Shown here: piece by piece, positions 16,388-24,742 of the stretch | How positions within the stretch are numbered: position 1 is the first letter of the stretch | Layout: each line of letters opens with the position of its first letter | Assembly: GCA_963800415.1 (NCBI GenBank) | Contig: CAWDBS010000009.1 | Span: forward strand, 1 to 64,000 | Reading direction: 5' to 3' | DNA length: 64,000 nucleotides | DNA from: Palsa-504 sp963800415 | GTDB taxonomy: Bacteria > Actinomycetota > Actinomycetes > Streptosporangiales > Streptosporangiaceae | The notes under the pieces: model-generated | Database searches by the model: none | The model's input: only the letters and a program-made list of their open reading frames with translations | Told to the model about the DNA's origin: nothing | Position numbers and translations under genes: made by a program

Positions 16388-18830
16388 TTACACGGCGATC
16401 CCGACCGTGATCCCGTCCACGCCGCTCCGGTGCTCCGCCGGGCCGCGGACCACGGTGTCGGCCCGGGCGGCGACCCGGAGCGGTTCGGCGATCTGGTCGA
16501 GCAGCGCCTCGGCCCGGGCGTCGTGCGCCTGCAGGATCAGCTGGCTGAGCCGGGCCGAGTTGCCGAGCCGCTGCCCGCTGCGCAGTACCCGGGTAGCATC
16601 CAGGATCACCGCGAGCTGGTCGACGGCCGAACGGTCGCCGCGCCATCGCTCCTGCGCCGCTGGCCAGCGGGTCAGGTGCAACGAATACCACGCCCTCGTG
16701 GGCGCGGTAGAACTGCTGGTACATGTGTTCGGTCAGGAACGGCGCGAACGGCGCGAACAGCCCGAGCAGCACCCGGAACGACTCCCACAGGGTCCATCGC
16801 GCGCTGTCCCCATCCGAGGCTCCTTGGCCGAGCCGGTCCTTGATCATCTCAAGGTAGCGGTCGCAGTAGATGGACCAGAACATCCGCGAGGCGGCCTGGT
16901 GGGCTTGCATGTAGTCATGCGTCTCGAACGCCGTCGTGGCCTCGGCCACCGTGTCGGCCAGGTGCGAGAGCAGCCACCGGTCCACGATGTCCCGCTCGTC
17001 CGGCGCCGGGGCAGGCCCGGAAAGATCGCCCCGGAAAGATCGCCAAGGTTCAGCGAGAGGAACCGCCCGACGTTCCATAGCTTGACCGCGAACTTGCGGC
17101 CGGTCCTGATGTCCTTCTCGTTGTACCGCAGGTCGGCGCCGATGCGGCCCTTAGTGGCCCAGAGCCGGAGCGCGTCCGCGCCGTACTTGCCCATCACGTC
17201 ATCCGGCACGTACCGGTTGTAGCCGTCGGGCCCGGTCGAGGAATCGAGATCCCGCTTGGACAGCTTCTTGCCCTGCTCGCTCAGCCCCCAGCCGGAGATC
17301 AGCGCGGTGCGCCACGGCACCCGGCCGAAGAGCAGCTCGGACTGCACCACCGAGTAGAACAGCCAGGTCCTGATGATCTCGAAGGCCTGCACCCGCATGG
17401 ACATCGGCGCCAGCGCGGGATCGGTCCCGCCCAGCGCCCACCCGTCGTTGACCTGCGGCGTCAGCGACGACGTCAGCCAGGTATCCATCACATCCGGGTC
17501 ACCCTCCAGGGCCGACCCGCAGGACGGGCACGAGCCGGCCGGCGGCGTGTCCGACAGCGGGTCCACCGGCAGGTCCTCGAGCCGGGCCAGCACCGGCGCC
17601 GCGCAGCCGGTGCAGAACCACACGGGGAACGGCACGCCGTAGCGCCGCTGCCGGGTGATGTTCCAGTCCCATTTGAGCCCGTCGATCCAGTCCTCCAGCC
17701 GGCGCCGCATGAACGGCGGGATCCATTCGAGCTCGGCCGCGCGCGCCCGGAACCGGTCCGCGTGCTCCCGGACCGCGATGAACCACTGCGGCCTGATCTG
17801 GAACTCCACCGGCGTCTGGCATCGCTCGTGCACCCCGACGACCTGCCGCACCGGCTCGCTGCTGACCAGGAGCCCGGCCGAATCGAGCGCCTTCACCATG
17901 GCCGAACGCGCCTGGCGTCAGCGCCATCCCGGCGAACTCCCCGGCCAGCGGCCCGAGCCGCCCGTCCGGCGCCACCACCAGGCGCAGCGGCAGCCCGTCC
18001 CGCCGCCACTTCAGCGCGTCCTCGCGGTCGCCGAACGTGCACACCATCATCAGCCCGGTGCCGTACCGGGGGTCCACGGACTCGTCGGTGAGCACCCGCA
18101 CTTCATAGCCGAACAGCGGCACGGTAGCCCGCTCGAGCCCGCAGTAGCGGGCATCGGCGGGGTGGTGATACAGGGCCACGCAGGCCGGCAGCAGCTCGGG
18201 CCGGGTGGTGGCGATCAGCAGATCGGGCCCGAACCTGATCGTGTGCAGCCTGCTGGTCCGTTCCAGGTCTTCCACATCCGCCTGGGCCAGCGAGGTGCGG
18301 TCCTCCGGGCACCACAGGATCGGGTCCTGCGTCCGCCGCAGGTAGCCCGCCTCGTGCAGCTTGACGAAGCTGGTCTGCGCGGTCCGCTGGCAGCGGGCGT
18401 CGATGGTGGAGTAGCGCAGCGACCAGTCGACTGACAAGCCGAGCCGGCGCCACAGGTCCTCGTAGCCTTCGGCCACCCGCCTCGTCTCGGCCAGGCAGAG
18501 CGCGGTGAACTCGGCCCGCGGCATGTCCACGGCCCGGACCCCGTGGGCCTGCTCCACGTACCGCTCGGTCGGCAGCCCGTTGTCGTCGAACCCGATCGGG
18601 TAGAACACCCGCTCGCCGCGCATCCGCCGGTAGCGGACGATGAAATCCGGCTGCGAGTAGCTCATCGCGTGGCCGACGTGCAGGTGCGCCGCCGATACGT
18701 AGGGCGGCGGCGTGTCCACGCTGAACACGGGTCCTGGCCCGCCGGAATCGTATCTGTAGATGTCGTGCGACTCCCACAGCTCCCGGGCGGCGGCCTCGAC
18801 CGCCCGGTGGTCATACTCGCCGAGTTCCAT
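16388..18830 (-). pseudogene. valS: valyl-tRNA synthetase, archaeal/rickettsial type, broken by frameshifts
   Basis: Conceptual length about 814 aa, class I aaRS. HIGH motif HLHVGHAMSY (about residue 50), GFDDNGLPTER (form typical of rickettsial/archaeal-type ValRS), editing-domain elements IATTRPELLPA and GTGLMMVCTFGD, KMSKS-like GKKLSKRD (about 535), then an anticodon domain. The frame changes at about 17,915 (one base missing near TPGARSAMVKAL), at 17,017-17,044 (14-bp tandem duplication) and at about 16,676. Each frame continues homology exactly, so inactivation is recent or includes sequencing error. A normal valS presumably exists elsewhere. Confidence 0.85.
17017..17044. repeat. 14-bp tandem duplication causing a frameshift in valS
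   Basis: CCGGAAAGATCGCC occurs twice in direct succession (17,017-17,030 and 17,031-17,044). Fourteen bases is not a multiple of three, so the duplication shifts the valS frame exactly where homology moves between frames. Confidence 0.85.
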
Positions 18831-19063
18831 ACGTAGGGAAGGTATCCCTCGCCGACCGGCTGATTAAATTCTTTTTACCGAACGGCCGCCGGTTTCCTGC
18901 CCCCACCGGACCCGAACCGCCTGGCCGCCGGACGCGTCCTAACTGATGGCGCCCGCGAACCGAGCGTGGCGCCGCACGATAGCCGCCCCTTCCTCGGGCA
19001 TCATTGCTAGGTGCTGGGGAAAGAACCCGGTAGCAAACCGGCCAGAAGGAAATCACACCGTCC

Positions 19064-20422
19064 ATGCCCGCGCCGCGACCTGACATCCCCGACCTGCTCG
19101 AGGTGGCCGTCCCGCCCGACAGCAAGGTGGTCACCGCCAGCGACCTGCACCTGCCGCCCGTCCGCACCGACGTGTCCGGACGGTCCTGCGAGACGCTGGC
19201 ACGTCACCTGGACGGCGATACCGGCCTGCTCACCGTGGTGCTGGCCGGGGACGTGGTGGAACTGCTCGGTTACCCCGAGTCGACGGCCACGGATATCCTG
19301 CGCGCGCACGAGGACCTGTGCGCGGCGCTGCTGGCGGTGACCGCGCGCGGCGGGCAGGTCATCTACGCGATCGGGAACCATGACGGTGACCTGGCCTGGG
19401 ACGTCAAAGCGGCGGACGTGGTGCGGGAGATGACCGGGGCCCGGCTGTGCCTGGCCGCGGACCTGATCCTGGCGGGCGGCCGTAGAGTCCGGGTGGAGCA
19501 TGGGCACCAGCTCGACCCGTACAACTGCTTCCACGACGCGCGCAACCCGCTGGACACCCCGATCGGCCACCACGTCGTCCGGGAGGTCATCCCCCGGATC
19601 GAATGGCTGGGGCGCGGCTGGGTGGACGGCGCGCACGAGATGGCGGACCCGACCGACTTCCCCTCGTTCGTCGCTTCCCGGATGGTCTACCGCAAGCTGG
19701 GCCGCCGGCTGTGGTGGCTGATCGCGATTCCGCTGGTCATCCTCATTCTGATCCGGATACCCGAGATCGCCGATTTCCGGTCCCGCTACCCCGATACGGA
19801 CGTGTGGGTGCACCGGGGCGAGATCCTCGGCTACGGGGCCATCGCGGACCTGGTGGTGCTCACCGCCGTGATTGCCATCCTGGCCCGGCGGGCCTGGCTT
19901 TCGATCAGCGCGCTGGCCCTTGACGAACGGGGCTACGGGCAGAACCACGCCGCCCGGCAGCGCGCCGCCAACCTGGTCGCGGACGGCTACCACGGGTTCA
20001 TCTCAGGCCACACGCACCACCCGGAGCTGGCCGCCACCGCGGCCGGCTTCTACGCCAACTCCGGGTCGTGCACCTCGGTCGTCGAGGGGATCGGCGGACG
20101 GTTCGGCCTGCCGCCGGCCTACGTGCGGAACCAGCAGATCTGCTGGCTGGAGATAGACGGGGATAAGACGGAGCTGGTCTCGGCCCGGGTCGAACTGCCC
20201 GGCGCCACCAGGATGGAACGGTTCGCTGCCCGGGGTCGCAACCCGCACTCGGACATACCGGTGAGCGTCGCCTCCTGGCCGGGCGGCACCGACTGGCCTC
20301 CGCCGGACAAGAAGGCCACCCGCAAGAAGCCCGTCCAGCGCTATCCCCAGCCGCAGTATCCCCCGCAGAGACCGCGCGACCTGTACGGACCGCGCGATCC
20401 CCAGGACCCTTCCGGGGCGTAG
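19064..20422 (+). CDS. membrane-associated metallophosphoesterase
   Basis: 452 aa. The calcineurin-like active site is complete: SDLHLPP (D-x-H), VVLAGDVVE (GD), YAIGNHDGDL (GNHD), VEHGHQL and FISGHTHHPE (GHTH). Two hydrophobic helices (LWWLIAIPLVILILIRIP near residue 220 and a segment near 270) anchor it. A Pro/Tyr/Arg-rich tail follows from about 400. Probably hydrolyses a phosphoester or pyrophosphate at the membrane; the substrate is unknown. Ribosome site weak. Confidence 0.85.
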   Translation: MPAPRPDIPDLLEVAVPPDSKVVTASDLHLPPVRTDVSGRSCETLARHLDGDTGLLTVVLAGDVVELLGYPESTATDILRAHEDLCAALLAVTARGGQVIYAIGNHDGDLAWDVKAADVVREMTGARLCLAADLILAGGRRVRVEHGHQLDPYNCFHDARNPLDTPIGHHVVREVIPRIEWLGRGWVDGAHEMADPTDFPSFVASRMVYRKLGRRLWWLIAIPLVILILIRIPEIADFRSRYPDTDVWVHRGEILGYGAIADLVVLTAVIAILARRAWLSISALALDERGYGQNHAARQRAANLVADGYHGFISGHTHHPELAATAAGFYANSGSCTSVVEGIGGRFGLPPAYVRNQQICWLEIDGDKTELVSARVELPGATRMERFAARGRNPHSDIPVSVASWPGGTDWPPPDKKATRKKPVQRYPQPQYPPQRPRDLYGPRDPQDPSGA

Positions 20423-20437
20423 CCTCCTCGACATCCT

Positions 20438-20459
20438 CCGGCGCGCTGCCCCGCGCCGG
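20438..20459. terminator. hairpin between convergent genes
   Basis: Perfect 8-bp stem CCGGCGCG / CGCGCCGG with a 6-nt loop, in the 43-bp gap between the metallophosphoesterase and the convergent DksA-like gene. No clear T-tract. Likely a bidirectional terminator. Confidence 0.5.
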
Positions 20460-20465
20460 GCCGGT

Positions 20466-20816
20466 TCAGCGGCGTTCGGCGGCCCTGGCTTCCTCGATGG
20501 TGAGTTCCGCCGCGGGATCCGCTTCCAGGCGCTCGTCGGGGATGGGCTCGCCGCTGCGGACCGACCGGCCGTAAGTGCCGTCGTCGAGCCGGTGCAGGGC
20601 ACGCTCGATGGCGTCCAGCCGGCTGCGCAGGCTCTCCGCGATCGCGTCGTCCATACCCTCGGCGGTCAGTGACTGCGCGGCATCGGCACTGTCTCCCGCC
20701 TCGCTGTCCACCTCCGACTGGCGGTCGTCGCGCCCCGCCGCCTCGGCGTCCTTCAGCAGGCCCTGCACCTCGTCGCGCTCGGCGATGAGCAGGCTGCGTG
20801 CACGGTCCTGGTCCAT
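20466..20816 (-). CDS. TraR/DksA-like coiled-coil protein lacking zinc-finger cysteines
   Basis: 116 aa. An N-terminal coiled-coil (residues about 1-75, acidic, Ala/Leu/Arg-rich) is followed by the DksA/TraR C-terminal pattern DGTYGRSVRSGEPIPDERLE. Positions normally occupied by the zinc cysteines (GTYGRCxxCG) are serines and no cysteine occurs anywhere, so no zinc finger can form. May still probe the RNA polymerase secondary channel; function not proven. GGAGG upstream of ATG 20816. A small His-rich ORF ends 13 nt before it. Confidence 0.82.
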   Translation of the reverse strand: MDQDRARSLLIAERDEVQGLLKDAEAAGRDDRQSEVDSEAGDSADAAQSLTAEGMDDAIAESLRSRLDAIERALHRLDDGTYGRSVRSGEPIPDERLEADPAAELTIEEARAAERR

Positions 20817-20829
20817 CGGGCCGTCCTCC

Positions 20830-20913
20830 CTAGTCCGTGTGGGACGCGTGGGCGTCCGCGTGTTCGTGTTCGTGTTCGTGGCCGTCGGGCGAGCCGCCCA
20901 TCATGCGCAGCAT
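20830..20913 (-). CDS. 27-residue histidine-rich micro-ORF
   Basis: ATG 20913 to TAG 20830 reads MLRMMGGSPDG then HEHEHEHADAHASHTD: seven acid-flanked histidines in 16 residues, a typical metal-binding tail. It precedes the DksA-like gene by 13 nt on the same strand and may be its leader or an independent metal-binding peptide. No obvious ribosome-binding site. It could also be the tail of a lost metal transporter. Confidence 0.35.
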   Translation of the reverse strand: MLRMMGGSPDGHEHEHEHADAHASHTD

Positions 20914-20973
20914 AGCGACCCCGCCGGACGTCGCCGTCGTCTCCTCAGCTCAAACCGCCGTAGACTCGCGTCC

Positions 20974-21909
20974 GTGAGCACGGTCCCGCAGACGCCCGCT
21001 GTCGAGATCAGCGGACTGGTCAAGCGGTACGACCAGACGACGGCGGTGGACGGGCTGACGCTGAGCGCGGCGCGCGGCGCGGTCACCGGAATCCTGGGGC
21101 CGAACGGCGCGGGCAAGACCACCACCGTCGAGATCTGCGAGGGTTACCGGCGGCCCGACCAGGGCGTGGTGCGTGTCCTCGGCCTCGACCCGGTGCACGA
21201 TGCCAGGGCGTTGCGGCCGCGGGTCGGCGTGATGCTCCAGTCAGGCGGCATCCCCCCGTCGGTGCCCGCGGCCGACTACCTGAACCTGCTGAGCCGATTC
21301 CACGCCCACCCGCTAGCGGTCCCGGCGCTGCTCAACCTGGTCGGCCTGACGCCGGTCGCGCGGACCCCGTACAAGCGGCTATCGGGCGGGCAGCAGCAGC
21401 GGCTATCGCTCGCCGCGGCCGTCATCGGCCGGCCCGAGCTCGTGTTCCTCGACGAGCCCACGGCCGGCCTGGACCCGCAGGCTAGGCACGCGACCTGGGA
21501 GCTGGTCGGGCAGCTGCGCGCGGCCGGCGTGAGCATCATCCTGACCACGCATTTCATGGAGGAAGCCGAACGGCTCTGCGATTACGTAACCATCATCGAT
21601 CACGGCCAGCTAGTGGCCGCGGGTACGCCGGAGCAGCTCACCGGCACCGTGGGCCAGCTCAGGTTCCGTGCCGAAGCCGGCCTGGACATCGAAAGCCTGC
21701 TCGCCGCGCTGCCGCCGGCCAGCCTGGCGAAGGAGTCGCCGGCCGGCCACTACGTGATCGAGGTGCACGGCGCGGTGGACCCGCAACTGCTGGCCGCGGT
21801 GACCGCGTGGTGCGCGGAGCGCGGCGTGCTGGCTAACAGCCTGCTCATCGAGAGCCGGTCCCTGGAGGACGTGTTCCTCGAGCTGACCGGGAAGGAACTC
21901 CGCGCATGA
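20974..21909 (+). CDS. ABC-2 exporter ATPase (DrrA-like)
   Basis: 311 aa from GTG 20974. TAGACT sits 8 nt upstream, so the mRNA may be leaderless. Walker A GPNGAGKTT (about residue 45), signature LSGGQQQR, Walker B LVFLDEPTAGLDP and H-loop TTHFMEEAE. The C-terminal region after about 225 is the substrate-coupling extension of the DrrA/NodI class. Powers export together with the overlapping ABC-2 permease; the substrate may be a drug or lipid. Confidence 0.93.
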   Translation: MSTVPQTPAVEISGLVKRYDQTTAVDGLTLSAARGAVTGILGPNGAGKTTTVEICEGYRRPDQGVVRVLGLDPVHDARALRPRVGVMLQSGGIPPSVPAADYLNLLSRFHAHPLAVPALLNLVGLTPVARTPYKRLSGGQQQRLSLAAAVIGRPELVFLDEPTAGLDPQARHATWELVGQLRAAGVSIILTTHFMEEAERLCDYVTIIDHGQLVAAGTPEQLTGTVGQLRFRAEAGLDIESLLAALPPASLAKESPAGHYVIEVHGAVDPQLLAAVTAWCAERGVLANSLLIESRSLEDVFLELTGKELRA

Positions 21910-22751
21910 CCCGGGGGGGTACGGGGGGGACGGCTGTCCCCCGTGAGCGGGGGGTTCCGGGGGGTCACCCCCCCGGGTCAACACTGTTCACGCCCGCTCC
22001 GGGCGCGGCGCCGCTGCGGCGGATGATCGCCGCGCAGGCCGCGCTGGAGACCCGGACACTGCTGCGCAATGGCGAGCAACTGCTGCTCACGCTGATCATC
22101 CCGCTGCTGCTGCTGGCCGCGTTCGGCCTAGAGCCGCTGGTGAACTTCGGCGCGGGTATGAGCCGGATCGATTTCCTGACCCCGGGGATCATCGCGCTGG
22201 CGGTGATGTCGACGGCGTTCACCAGCCAGGCCATCGCCACCGGCTTCGAGCGGCGGTATGGCGTGCTCAAGCGGCTCGGCGCCACTCCCCTGTCCCGGAC
22301 CGGGCTGATCGCGGCCAAGACGGCCACCGTGATCGCGGTGGAGCTGCTGCAGGGCGCGCTGATCCTGGCCGTCGCGCTGGCCATCGGGTGGCGGCCGAAC
22401 GCCAGCCCGGCCGCGATCGTGGTGGCGCCGCTGCTCATCCTGCTCGGCACCGCGGCGTTCAGCGGCCTGGCCCTGCTGATGGCGGGCACGCTGCGCGCCG
22501 AGGCGACGCTGGCCGGAGCCAACCTGGTTTACATCGTGCTGCTCGGCGTGGGCGGAGTGGTCTTCCCGCTCACCAAGTTCCCGGCGGGCGCACGGCCCGT
22601 CCTCGAGCTGCTCCCGACCGGCGCGCTGTCCACCGGCCTGCGTGACGTGCTACAGCAGGGTACGGCCTTCCCGGTGGGGAACACGATCACCCTGGCGGTC
22701 TGGGCTGCCGCGGCGATCACCCTCGCGGCGCGGATGTTCAGGTGGGACTAA
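21906..22751 (+). CDS. ABC-2 type exporter permease with repeat-encoded N-terminal insert
   Basis: 281 aa, about six hydrophobic segments (GEQLLLTLIIPLLLLAAFGL at about residues 56-75 is the first). ATG 21906 overlaps the ATPase stop by 4 nt. Directly after codon 2 the gene contains about 75 bp of G-tract repeat read in frame (RGGTGGTAVPRERGVPGGHP), before the family-like STLFTPAPGAAPLRRM. An internal ATG at 22023 (MIAAQAALETRTLL) could give a shorter product that skips the insert. Confidence 0.9.
   Translation: MTRGGTGGTAVPRERGVPGGHPPGSTLFTPAPGAAPLRRMIAAQAALETRTLLRNGEQLLLTLIIPLLLLAAFGLEPLVNFGAGMSRIDFLTPGIIALAVMSTAFTSQAIATGFERRYGVLKRLGATPLSRTGLIAAKTATVIAVELLQGALILAVALAIGWRPNASPAAIVVAPLLILLGTAAFSGLALLMAGTLRAEATLAGANLVYIVLLGVGGVVFPLTKFPAGARPVLELLPTGALSTGLRDVLQQGTAFPVGNTITLAVWAAAAITLAARMFRWD
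21908..21984. repeat. G-tract/C-tract repeat, copy B (in frame)
   Basis: Two hairpin half-units of G-runs and C-runs separated by GTGAGC. Its reverse complement is nearly identical to copy D at 40.6 kb. Lies in frame at the start of the ABC-2 permease gene and keeps the reading frame open. Confidence 0.8.
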
Positions 22752-23629
22752 GGGATACCGTCCGGAGCAACTCAGGGCAGGGCGGGATGGTGCTGCCTGC
22801 CGTCATGATCGTGACCGGGATCGTGGCCGTCCAGTTCGGGGCGGGTCTGGCAGCCCGGCTGTTCGGGCAGATCCCGCCCGCGGCGGTGACCGGGCTGCGG
22901 CTGTGGACGTCCGCTGTGGCCATGGTGGCGCTGTCTGGGCCTGGTTTCGTGCGCTCGGTGCGTGACCTCAGACAGCGACGAGCCTTCACGGACGCCGCCA
23001 TCGCCGGTTCGTTCGGCATCTCTCTGGCGGTTATGAACTTCTCCATCTACCAGTCGTTCGCCCGGATCCCGCTCGGGGTCGCCGTCACCATCGAGTTCCT
23101 CGGCCCGCTGGCCGTGGCCGTGGCAGGATCGCGGCATCTGCGGGACTTGGGCTGGGTCGTGCTCGCGGCGACCGGCGTGGTACTGCTGACCCAGGGCGGG
23201 CAAGGGCACCTCAACCTGGCCGGGGTGCTGTTCGCGGGGCTGGCCGCGGTCTCCTGGGCCGCCTACATCGTGCTCAGCTCAGCGACCGGCCGCCGGTTTC
23301 CCGGCTCGGCAGGCCTGGCCATCGCGATGGTGGTCTCGGCCGTCATTATCACGCCGCCCGCCGTGGCGGCCGGAGGCAGCGCCATGTTCCGGCCCGCCGT
23401 GCTCGCCACCGGCGTCGCCATCGGGATGCTGTCCTCCGTCATCCCCTACCGGCTGGAACTCGAGGCGCTGCGGCGGATGCCGATGCGGCTGTTCGGGGTG
23501 TGGATGAGCCTGGAGCCCGCGGTGGCGGCGCTGATCGGACTGGCCCTGCTCAGCCAGCACCTGAGCATGGTCGAGTGGCTGGCCATCTGCTGCGTGATGG
23601 TTGCCTGCGCCGGAGCGGCGCAGGGCTAG
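22742..23629 (+). CDS. EamA/RhtA-type transporter
   Basis: 295 aa with about ten hydrophobic segments in two EamA repeats. The first repeat contains PPAAVTGLRLWTSAVAMVAL and FSIYQSFARIPLGVAVTIEF, typical of threonine/homoserine exporter RhtA-like proteins; the C-terminal EALRRMPMRLFGVWMSLEPA is the second-repeat signature. Exports amino acids or related metabolites; specificity unknown. Its GTG overlaps the upstream permease by 10 nt. Confidence 0.9.
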   Translation: MGLRDTVRSNSGQGGMVLPAVMIVTGIVAVQFGAGLAARLFGQIPPAAVTGLRLWTSAVAMVALSGPGFVRSVRDLRQRRAFTDAAIAGSFGISLAVMNFSIYQSFARIPLGVAVTIEFLGPLAVAVAGSRHLRDLGWVVLAATGVVLLTQGGQGHLNLAGVLFAGLAAVSWAAYIVLSSATGRRFPGSAGLAIAMVVSAVIITPPAVAAGGSAMFRPAVLATGVAIGMLSSVIPYRLELEALRRMPMRLFGVWMSLEPAVAALIGLALLSQHLSMVEWLAICCVMVACAGAAQG

Positions 23630-23632
23630 CCA

Positions 23633-23660
23633 CCGGGGGACGCCCCCCGGGCCCCAGGGG
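23633..23660. repeat. G-tract/C-tract repeat, copy E (partial)
   Basis: CCGGGGGACGCCCCCCGGG followed by CCCCAGGGG, a degenerate half-unit of the dispersed repeat. It fills most of the short gap between the EamA gene and ctaA. Confidence 0.5.
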
Positions 23661-23677
23661 CGCTCTACCATAAGGGC

Positions 23678-24733
23678 GTGCTCGCCGACCTGAAGTCCTG
23701 GACTAGGCCCGTGCTGTCGCCGACAGCGCTCTCGATGCGGCGGCTCGCGCTGGCCGGGGTCATCGCCAACACGGTCATCATGTCGACCGGCGCGGCGGTC
23801 CGGCTCAGCGCGTCTGGGCTCGGCTGCCCCGACTGGCCGCAGTGCAGCGCAGCGGACATCGTGGCCAGCAAGAACGCCGGGCAGACGCTGCTGAACACCT
23901 GGATCGAGTTCGGCAACCGGCTGCTGAACTTGCCGCTGGTCATCATCGCCGGGCTGATCTTCATCGCGGCCTGGCGGTTCCGCCCGGACGGAAAGCGGCG
24001 GCGCGACCTGGTGTGGCTGGCGGCAGCCCAGCCGCTGGGCGTGGTGGCGCAGGCAGTGATCGGCGGGATCGTCGTGCTGACCAAGCTCAACCCGGCCACG
24101 GTCTCGGTGCATTTCCTGGTCTCCGCTTCGATCGTGGCCGCCGCTGTCGCCCTGCAGATGAAGTGCGCCCAGGGGGGCCGAGGGGGTCTGGGGGGAAAGG
24201 CTTCCCCCCAGGAGCAGGGGGGGTCTGGGGGGGATCGTTCCCCCCGGGACAACACCGTGCGGCGTGACCTGCAACTGATCTCCGCGGTTCTGGTCGCTGT
24301 TGCCTGCATGATGCTGGCGGCCGGCACCGTGGTCACCGGGACCGGCCCGCTGGCCGGCAACGCGGCGGCACCCCGGTACAAGCTGCCGCTTGAGGGGGTC
24401 ACGCAATTGCATGCCGACATCGGCTGGCTGCTGGCCGGCCTGGCGGTCGCGCTGGTGCTCGGGCTGCGGCTGTCGGGCGCGCCGCCGCGGGCGGTCCGGG
24501 CCGGCTGGATCGTGCTCGCTGCGCTGGGCTCGCAGGGCGTGATCGGCTACATCCAGTACTTCACCCACTTGCCGGCCGGGCTCGTCTGGGTTCACGTGAC
24601 CGGCTCCATGCTGGTCTGGATCGCGGTGCTGCGGCTGTTCTTCATCGTGCACCCGCCGAGCCCTCGCCCGGCCGTACCGCCCGAGCCTGCGGCGGCCGTA
24701 CCCCATAGACAGCCGGAGGTCCTGGACCGATAG
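23678..24733 (+). CDS. ctaA: heme A synthase (CtaA/COX15) with repeat-encoded loop insert
   Basis: 351 aa, eight predicted membrane helices. The early motif TGAAVRLSASGLGCPDWPQC carries the paired-cysteine loop of CtaA. Heme-ligand histidines lie in EFGNRLLN/VHFLVSAS and in QLHADIGWLL/WVHVTGSM. Converts heme O to heme A for cytochrome oxidase. Between the halves, residues about 165-192 are encoded by a G-tract repeat in frame (QGGRGGLGGKASPQEQGGSG). GTG start after TACCAT, possibly leaderless. ctaB, often between ctaA and tkt in actinomycetes, is absent. Confidence 0.92.
   Translation: MLADLKSWTRPVLSPTALSMRRLALAGVIANTVIMSTGAAVRLSASGLGCPDWPQCSAADIVASKNAGQTLLNTWIEFGNRLLNLPLVIIAGLIFIAAWRFRPDGKRRRDLVWLAAAQPLGVVAQAVIGGIVVLTKLNPATVSVHFLVSASIVAAAVALQMKCAQGGRGGLGGKASPQEQGGSGGDRSPRDNTVRRDLQLISAVLVAVACMMLAAGTVVTGTGPLAGNAAAPRYKLPLEGVTQLHADIGWLLAGLAVALVLGLRLSGAPPRAVRAGWIVLAALGSQGVIGYIQYFTHLPAGLVWVHVTGSMLVWIAVLRLFFIVHPPSPRPAVPPEPAAAVPHRQPEVLDR
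24169..24254. repeat. G-tract/C-tract repeat, copy C (in frame inside ctaA)
   Basis: Two tandem half-units of the form G-run, TCTG, G-run, short spacer, C-run. Inserted in frame in the loop between the two halves of heme A synthase. Confidence 0.8.
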
Positions 24734-24742
24734 GCTCGTGGC

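Noticed and set aside
18831..19063. Possible T-box or other aaRS leader upstream of valS
   Set aside because: No T-box sequence (TGG-N-ACCG-like) or specifier loop seen in the AT-rich gap.
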